Positions 59,523 through 64,000 of a DNA stretch of 64,000 bases are shown here, one piece after another. Made by a program: the position numbers and the translations under genes. The first letter of the stretch is position 1; each line of letters opens with the position of its first letter. The stretch spans positions 3,534,001-3,598,000 of the forward strand of contig NZ_CP129238.1 in assembly GCF_030413595.1 (NCBI RefSeq), given 5' to 3'. The notes under the pieces are model-generated. The model ran no database searches. It had not been told where the DNA came from and saw nothing but the letters and a program-made list of their open reading frames with translations. The DNA is from Planococcus liqunii. GTDB taxonomy: Bacteria; Bacillota; Bacilli; Bacillales_A; Planococcaceae.

Positions 59523-62387
59523 TTAATTGTCGCCGTCTAAAACAGGCTCTTTTTCAGGGTAGAAAATAACGCCGCTTTCATGCTGGCCATCGAGCAGTTT
59601 TTTCATCACTTTCGATAAATCGACCGGTGCATAGGGTTTCGTCAAGTAATGGCTGATTTTCGTGATTTTCTGGACATCTGCCACCGGATCCAAAGCAGAT
59701 GAGATCACAATCGGGATATCCTTCGTTTCTGCATCTTTCTTCATCATGTCGACCAAGTCCCAGCCGCTCAATTCCTCGCCGAGCATGATGTCGACGACCG
59801 CCCCGACAAGCGGGGAGCGTTTCGCCTCTTTGAACGCTTCTTGCGGACTCGTGTGGTAGATCACTTTAAAGCCGTTCTGCTTCAGTTCCTCCGACAGCAG
59901 CAGCGCAAGGCTCATATCGTCTTCAACGATCATCACCGGCGGATTGCCTTCTGTCCCTTCGTGATTGGTGTATTCCACCGTCTCCGACAGCAGCGGCAGT
60001 TCAAAATGGATTGCCGTGCCCTGCCCTTCCTCTGACTCGATCCAGATCGTTCCGTCGTGCTTCTGGATAATTTCCTGGCAGATGGCAAGGCCGAGGCCGG
60101 TTCCGCCGATTTTCCGGCGCGAACTATTGTCGATCCGCTGGAATTTAGAGAATAGTTTCGAGATGTCTTCAGCCGGAATGCCGATGCCTTGGTCCTGAAT
60201 CGACACGTGCAGGTTTTTCGAATCATTTCTCAAGGAAATCGCCACGTTGCCCCCCTGCGGCGAGAACTTGATGGCGTTGCCAATGAGATTCATCAGCACC
60301 TGCGCCAGGCGCTCACGGTCTCCTTCGACGATGACATCGGAAGCGTCATCGATCAGGACGATTGGATGCGTCATCTGTGTTCGGAATTTCTCCGCCGTCT
60401 CGATGATCATTTCGCTCATCGACAGCTTGTCCATGCGATAGACCTGGTTGCCGGACTCCATGCGCTGCAGATCCAAAAAGTCATTGATCAGATTGGTCAG
60501 GCGCCGCGCTTCTTTGTAGATCGTCTTCAAATAGCGTTCCTGTTTTTCCGGCTTCAGCTGCTTGTTCAACAGCAGTTCAGTGAATCCGAGCACACTCGAC
60601 AGCGGCGTCCGCAGTTCGTGGCTGACGGTGCTGACAAGTTCGGATTTCATCTTGTCCACTTCGCGCTCCCGTGTCACATCGCGGTGCACAAAAATCGTTC
60701 CCGTCTTCTCCTTGTCCACTACAACAGACGTGCTGTAGACATCAATCACGCGTTCATACGGTTCATTGACGGTGTATTGGAAAGCATTCGAGGTGAAATT
60801 TTTCCCGTCGATGCATTTGCGCAGGAATGCCAGCATTGCTTCCGGAGCTGTCGTCTGTTCCGCCATCGCATGGATCCAGATTTCCTGTTCAATATTCGCA
60901 TCAAGCGGCACATCGCCGCAATCCAGCATGGTGTACATCGTCTGGTTGCGCTGCACCATATTGCCGTTCTTTGAGATAAACTGAATCCCTTCGTTGATGT
61001 TGTTGATGATGCGTTCGTTAAGCGTCCGCTCGTGGATGGCGGCGTCGTACAATTGAATGCGGTCGATTGCCAGATGGATCCGGTTCAGCAGTCCGCTGAT
61101 GTCCAGCTCTTCTTCTTTCGAGAACGTCCGGCCCACACGGGACAAGCCAATGAGCGCGATGTTTTCCTGCGCTTCGTTCTTCACGGAAGCGTACAGATCG
61201 CTGATATACACTTTCCCCATCGCAATGCCTTTCTCATGATGCGCTTCCCGCTGCATCACAAACGATTCACGGCCCTTCAGCCGCTCGGTCAGATACGGGG
61301 TCCGCTCGTCCCGGAACTGCAGGAACATATCCTCTGTAAATCCTTCCAAGGCAAATTCCCCAGTCTTTGGCAGCCACAGCACCCCGCTGTCGATTTCATA
61401 GGCATCCTTGAAATACCGGAGCGTCGCGTCGGCCAATTTCTGCTTGTCCAAGGTGAAGGACAGAATGTGATTCAGATCGTTGTACCGGATGAGCCGTTCC
61501 TTCGCCTTTTCGGTTTCCTCCAGCGATTCTTCCAGTTCGGCTTGCTTCGCCTGCAATTCGCCCTTGTTCAGCAGCAGCGCCTGGTTCTGCGTCGTCAGCT
61601 CTTCCTGATTTTCCCGGATGGTCTGAATCATATTATGGAACGTCATCGATAAAACGCCCAGTTCATCCGAACGGGCAAGCGGCTTGTACGCGACTTCCCC
61701 GCCGCCGACAAAGCCTTCGATCGATTCCCGCATGCCCTCTAAAGGCTTCACGATATCATTCAGTGCGCGCAGAATAATCAGTGCAATCACCACGAACAAC
61801 AGGACGAACAATAGCGTCAGCACAAAGGCGAAATTCTCCGCATCGTTTAAGATATCCTCGTTCAATTGCCGCAAGCCCGCTTCAGAAGTCGTCTCGTACT
61901 CATCCGCAAAAGCGACGAACTCGTTCACCGCAGCGTTGGTGCCGTCGCGCGAAAGCTGACGCAGCCGAGCATAGTCCTCCGCCCGCACAGCTGCGATCGA
62001 ATTCGGCAGGACTTCGCTTTCATAGGTCTCAAGAAATGCGCTCAAATCCGCAATCGGCTCCCGCTCCTCCGCGGTCAGCGACAACCGGTTCATCCCTTCG
62101 ACCGTATCCTTCAACTTATTGAGCTCCGCATAGGCAAGCCCCAATTCCCGCTCATTCTGGAACGAATAAAAGCCGCGGATGCGGAAAAACAACTGGTTCA
62201 GCGAACCTGAAAGTTCCTTCAGCTTCTCCTGCTTCTCCAGCAGTTCGGTGTACTCGACCAATTGTTCCTCCTGCTGCTTGTTCATATAAAAATAAATTCC
62301 GGCAATCAATAACGAACAAATGAGCAAGGAAGAAAAGGTCAACCTCAAATATTTATGCCTGATGCCTTTTTCCGATAAATTGCGCAT
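59523..62387 (-). CDS. Hybrid sensor histidine kinase
   Basis: 954 residues. An N-terminal membrane helix (~15-32), an extracytoplasmic four-helix sensor (~35-185, CHASE3-like), a second helix (~187-210), a HAMP-like region and coiled coil (~210-295), a GAF-like domain (~300-455), a PAS-like region (~460-570), HisKA with SHELRTPLSSVLGFTELLL (~588), HATPase with N box NLIGNAIKFS and GIGIPAEDISKLFSKF / GGTGLGLAI, and a C-terminal REC (~815-935; VVDIMLGEELSGWD). CAGGAGG precedes the ATG. It faces the glycosyltransferase operon, whose HPt and REC domains are its natural phosphorelay partners. Confidence 0.9.
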   Translation of the reverse strand: MRNLSEKGIRHKYLRLTFSSLLICSLLIAGIYFYMNKQQEEQLVEYTELLEKQEKLKELSGSLNQLFFRIRGFYSFQNERELGLAYAELNKLKDTVEGMNRLSLTAEEREPIADLSAFLETYESEVLPNSIAAVRAEDYARLRQLSRDGTNAAVNEFVAFADEYETTSEAGLRQLNEDILNDAENFAFVLTLLFVLLFVVIALIILRALNDIVKPLEGMRESIEGFVGGGEVAYKPLARSDELGVLSMTFHNMIQTIRENQEELTTQNQALLLNKGELQAKQAELEESLEETEKAKERLIRYNDLNHILSFTLDKQKLADATLRYFKDAYEIDSGVLWLPKTGEFALEGFTEDMFLQFRDERTPYLTERLKGRESFVMQREAHHEKGIAMGKVYISDLYASVKNEAQENIALIGLSRVGRTFSKEEELDISGLLNRIHLAIDRIQLYDAAIHERTLNERIINNINEGIQFISKNGNMVQRNQTMYTMLDCGDVPLDANIEQEIWIHAMAEQTTAPEAMLAFLRKCIDGKNFTSNAFQYTVNEPYERVIDVYSTSVVVDKEKTGTIFVHRDVTREREVDKMKSELVSTVSHELRTPLSSVLGFTELLLNKQLKPEKQERYLKTIYKEARRLTNLINDFLDLQRMESGNQVYRMDKLSMSEMIIETAEKFRTQMTHPIVLIDDASDVIVEGDRERLAQVLMNLIGNAIKFSPQGGNVAISLRNDSKNLHVSIQDQGIGIPAEDISKLFSKFQRIDNSSRRKIGGTGLGLAICQEIIQKHDGTIWIESEEGQGTAIHFELPLLSETVEYTNHEGTEGNPPVMIVEDDMSLALLLSEELKQNGFKVIYHTSPQEAFKEAKRSPLVGAVVDIMLGEELSGWDLVDMMKKDAETKDIPIVISSALDPVADVQKITKISHYLTKPYAPVDLSKVMKKLLDGQHESGVIFYPEKEPVLDGDN

Positions 62388-62727
62388 GCATGTGCCTCCT
62401 GGATTCTGTTTGCTTCCATTCCTGTTTTGGGGTCTATCCTATCTACATTGTAATGCAATTTCCAAAAATACGCTTTTTTATTTTCACAATATATGACAAT
62501 GCGCTGACGAACAGACTCCCGTCAAAATGGCTGCTCTTTTTGATCCCGTTTTAACTTGGAAAAAGCTTTTAATGCGGAAAAGCAGCAGCGTCTGATAGAA
62601 GGGGTCATTCCACTTTATGAATGTAAACAATAAAACAGCACGCGGATTGGCCATCAAGGCCTTAACGACCCGATGCATCAGCGTGCTGTTTTTTTATCTT
62701 GATCATGAAAAGCCACTAACCGGTGAA
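62388..62727. other. Intergenic region between prs and the hybrid kinase
   Basis: About 340 bp holding the prs terminator and presumably the kinase promoter. A minus-strand open frame crosses it, but it overlaps the terminator stem and lacks a ribosome binding site; I see no gene. Confidence 0.5.
62628..62697 (-). terminator. Terminator of prs
   Basis: An AAACAGCACGC/GCGTGCTGTTT outer stem encloses a smaller GGCCATCAAGGCC hairpin and is followed by TTTTATTGTTT on the minus strand. Confidence 0.7.
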
Positions 62728-62728
62728 G

Positions 62729-63679
62729 TTATTCGAACAGCGGGCTGACCGGCTTTTCGTTGTGGACGTGCTCAATCGCTTCCGCCAATAGCGGCGCAAC
62801 CGACAGGATCGTCATTTTGGAAATGCGTTTCTCCTGAGGAATCTGGATGGTGTTGGTGACGACCAGTTCCGTGATGGCCGAGTCTTCAATCCGCTGAATG
62901 GCGGGGCCGGACAATACGCCGTGCGTGCAGCACGCATAAACGGCTTTTGCACCGTTTTCAACAAGGACATTGGCCGCCACAGCGACGGTAGAGGCCGTAT
63001 CAATGATATCCACAATGATGATGACGTTCTTGTCCTGGATATTTCCGACAATATTCACCGTTTCGGGCTGTCCCGGCCGCATCCGGCGCTTGTCGATAAA
63101 GCCGATCGGCACGTCGAGATGGTTGGCCAGTTTGCGGGCTCTGCCCAAGCCTCCGTTGTCCGGAGCGACGACTATTGCGTTTTCCAGATTCTTGTTGTGC
63201 AAATGCTCCGCCAAAACCGTTCCGCCGAGCAATTGGTCCACTGGAATATCAAAGAATCCCTGAAGCTGCGGTGCGTGAAGGTCCATCGTGATCACACGGG
63301 TAGCTCCTGCTTTCTCCAGCATGTTGGCCACCAGTTTTGCCGTGATCGGCTCACGCGAACTCGCTTTCCGGTCCTGCCGCGCATAGCCGTAATACGGAAT
63401 GACCACCGCGATGCTTTCCGCGGATGCCCGCTTCAGCGCATCAATCATGATCAATAGTTCCATGATGTGCTCATTTCCCGGCTGCGATGTCGACTGGACC
63501 AAAAAGACTTCCGCCCCTCGGACGCTTTCCTCGATATTGATCTGGACTTCCCCGTCGCTGAAGCGCGTGATGGAACTCTTGCCCATTTCACAGCCAAGCA
63601 GCTCGGCGATTTCCTGAGCCAACTCCGGGTTTGAATTTAAGGTGAAGAGCTTAAAGTTTTTTCTTAATTGATATGGCAA
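62729..63679 (-). CDS. prs: Ribose-phosphate pyrophosphokinase, divergent paralogue
   Basis: 316 residues, full length. Conserved parts are [37 protein letters not shown] and [11 protein letters not shown]. The PRPP/ribose-5-phosphate loop reads [12 protein letters not shown] where Bacillus Prs has IDDIIDTAGTI (Asp to Val, Gly to Ser), and [12 protein letters not shown] replaces PDHGGVTRARKL. glmU, the usual neighbour, is not upstream in view. The start is a TTG eight bases after GGAGGGGG. It may be a second Prs with altered activity; a functional enzyme is still possible. Confidence 0.88.
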   Translation of the reverse strand: MPYQLRKNFKLFTLNSNPELAQEIAELLGCEMGKSSITRFSDGEVQINIEESVRGAEVFLVQSTSQPGNEHIMELLIMIDALKRASAESIAVVIPYYGYARQDRKASSREPITAKLVANMLEKAGATRVITMDLHAPQLQGFFDIPVDQLLGGTVLAEHLHNKNLENAIVVAPDNGGLGRARKLANHLDVPIGFIDKRRMRPGQPETVNIVGNIQDKNVIIIVDIIDTASTVAVAANVLVENGAKAVYACCTHGVLSGPAIQRIEDSAITELVVTNTIQIPQEKRISKMTILSVAPLLAEAIEHVHNEKPVSPLFE

Positions 63680-63867
63680 TGTGTGGTCCCCCTCCGCATA
63701 AACTCTTTTCGTAAAAGCTGATAGCTGACCTTTTATTTTGAAGGTTCATGAACATGCATATAACTTGCAGCAGCTGATTTTATAATACCTTTTTGATGGC
63801 ATAATAGCCAACAGTTAAAAGGGATTTTCAGTTTTGATGAATTGGAATAGATGGTTCTCTAAAAAAT

Positions 63868-63912
63868 AAAAAAGCGGCCCTTCCTCCCAGAAGGAGAAAT
63901 TGGCTGCTTTTA
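63868..63912 (-). terminator. Terminator of the right-edge gene
   Basis: An AAAAGCAGCC/GGCCGCTTTT-type stem (imperfect) is followed by TTTATTTTTT on the minus strand. Confidence 0.6.
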
Positions 63913-63942
63913 TCATAGCTTGTTTCTTAACACAATGTTCAT

Positions 63943-64000
63943 TCACACAGATTGTGCAGCTTCATCTGCACGCTCCACTGAATCGGGATTGTTTTTATAC
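63943..64000 (-). CDS. C-terminal end of an unknown gene (5' part outside window)
   Basis: Minus-strand codons to a TGA at 63943 read YKNNPDSVERADEAAQSV. The frame is open to the window edge and a terminator follows, which supports a real gene end. It is too short to identify. Confidence 0.4.
   Translation of the reverse strand, partial: YKNNPDSVERADEAAQSV

Noticed and set aside
62484..62678. 64-codon minus-strand frame
   Set aside because: Overlaps the prs terminator stem and has no ribosome binding site.
1..64000. Prophage, transposase or integrase genes
   Set aside because: No such domains were recognised in any frame; the ATPase and SDR remnants show decay but no insertion sequence ends.

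Overview
The window reads as chromosome of a low-to-mid-GC Gram-positive bacterium of the Bacillales, most likely Planococcaceae (Planococcus/Planomicrobium-like). This rests on Bacillus-type gene content (frl operon, RsbR/RsbQ stress proteins, YsnF, Zur regulon), strong AGGAGG-type ribosome binding sites, and lysine, manganese and c-di-GMP riboswitches of Firmicute type. Taxonomy is inferred from gene content only. No rRNA, tRNA, CRISPR array, complete insertion sequence or prophage was seen.

Layout. 1-4.1 kb: TraB-like membrane protein, zinc metallopeptidase, methyltransferase, and dapA behind a lysine riboswitch. 4.1-7 kb: an RsbR-type STAS protein, then an RsbQ-like hydrolase paired with a PAS-GGDEF protein. 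7.1-8.9 kb: zinc-starvation operon (CobW/YciC GTPase, zinc-free L33 and S14) behind a clear Zur box. 9-11.8 kb: three tandem paralogous SDRs. 12-17.9 kb: SigB-type promoter and YsnF-like stress protein, methyltransferase, haloacetate-dehalogenase-like hydrolase, ATP-grasp enzyme, LLM oxidoreductase. 18-25.9 kb: GGDEF-EAL membrane protein, kinase-like protein, metallophosphoesterase, SnoaL-like protein, MMPL transporter. 26-29.6 kb: M20 amidohydrolase, small membrane proteins, TerC behind a yybP-ykoY riboswitch. 29.7-36.1 kb: sigma-54 island (enhancer-binding protein, -24/-12 promoter, proline racemase family, proline dehydrogenase, BrnQ, rpoN). 36.1-39.1 kb: SDR with divergent TetR, an SDR remnant, HAD phosphatase. 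39.2-46.5 kb: fructoselysine operon frlB-O-N-M-D-R with a divergent CdaR/PucR-type regulator and a broken ABC ATPase gene. 46.6-53 kb: membrane protein, SDR, HTH/membrane pair, cyclase-family protein, zwf and gnd. 53.2-62.4 kb: a c-di-GMP/phosphorelay cluster around a glycosyltransferase. 62.7-64 kb: a divergent prs and the end of an unknown gene.

The strongest candidate for an undescribed system is 53.2-62.4 kb. A c-di-GMP-I riboswitch precedes a secreted TIM-barrel-like protein. Next comes a tightly coupled set encoding an HPt-REC-GGDEF-REC protein with a degenerate active site (SGDQF) but an intact RxxD I-site, a membrane-anchored HEAT-like protein, a processive GT2 glycosyltransferase and a single-domain response regulator. 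A hybrid histidine kinase faces the set. It looks like exopolysaccharide synthesis under joint phosphorelay and c-di-GMP control. A second candidate is the RsbQ-like hydrolase coupled to a PAS-GGDEF protein where RsbP would be expected. A third is a triple DnaA-box arrangement repeated in three intergenic regions within 11 kb.

Many starts given here differ from the longest open frame, because a Shine-Dalgarno sequence points to an internal ATG, GTG or TTG; each choice is explained in its entry.
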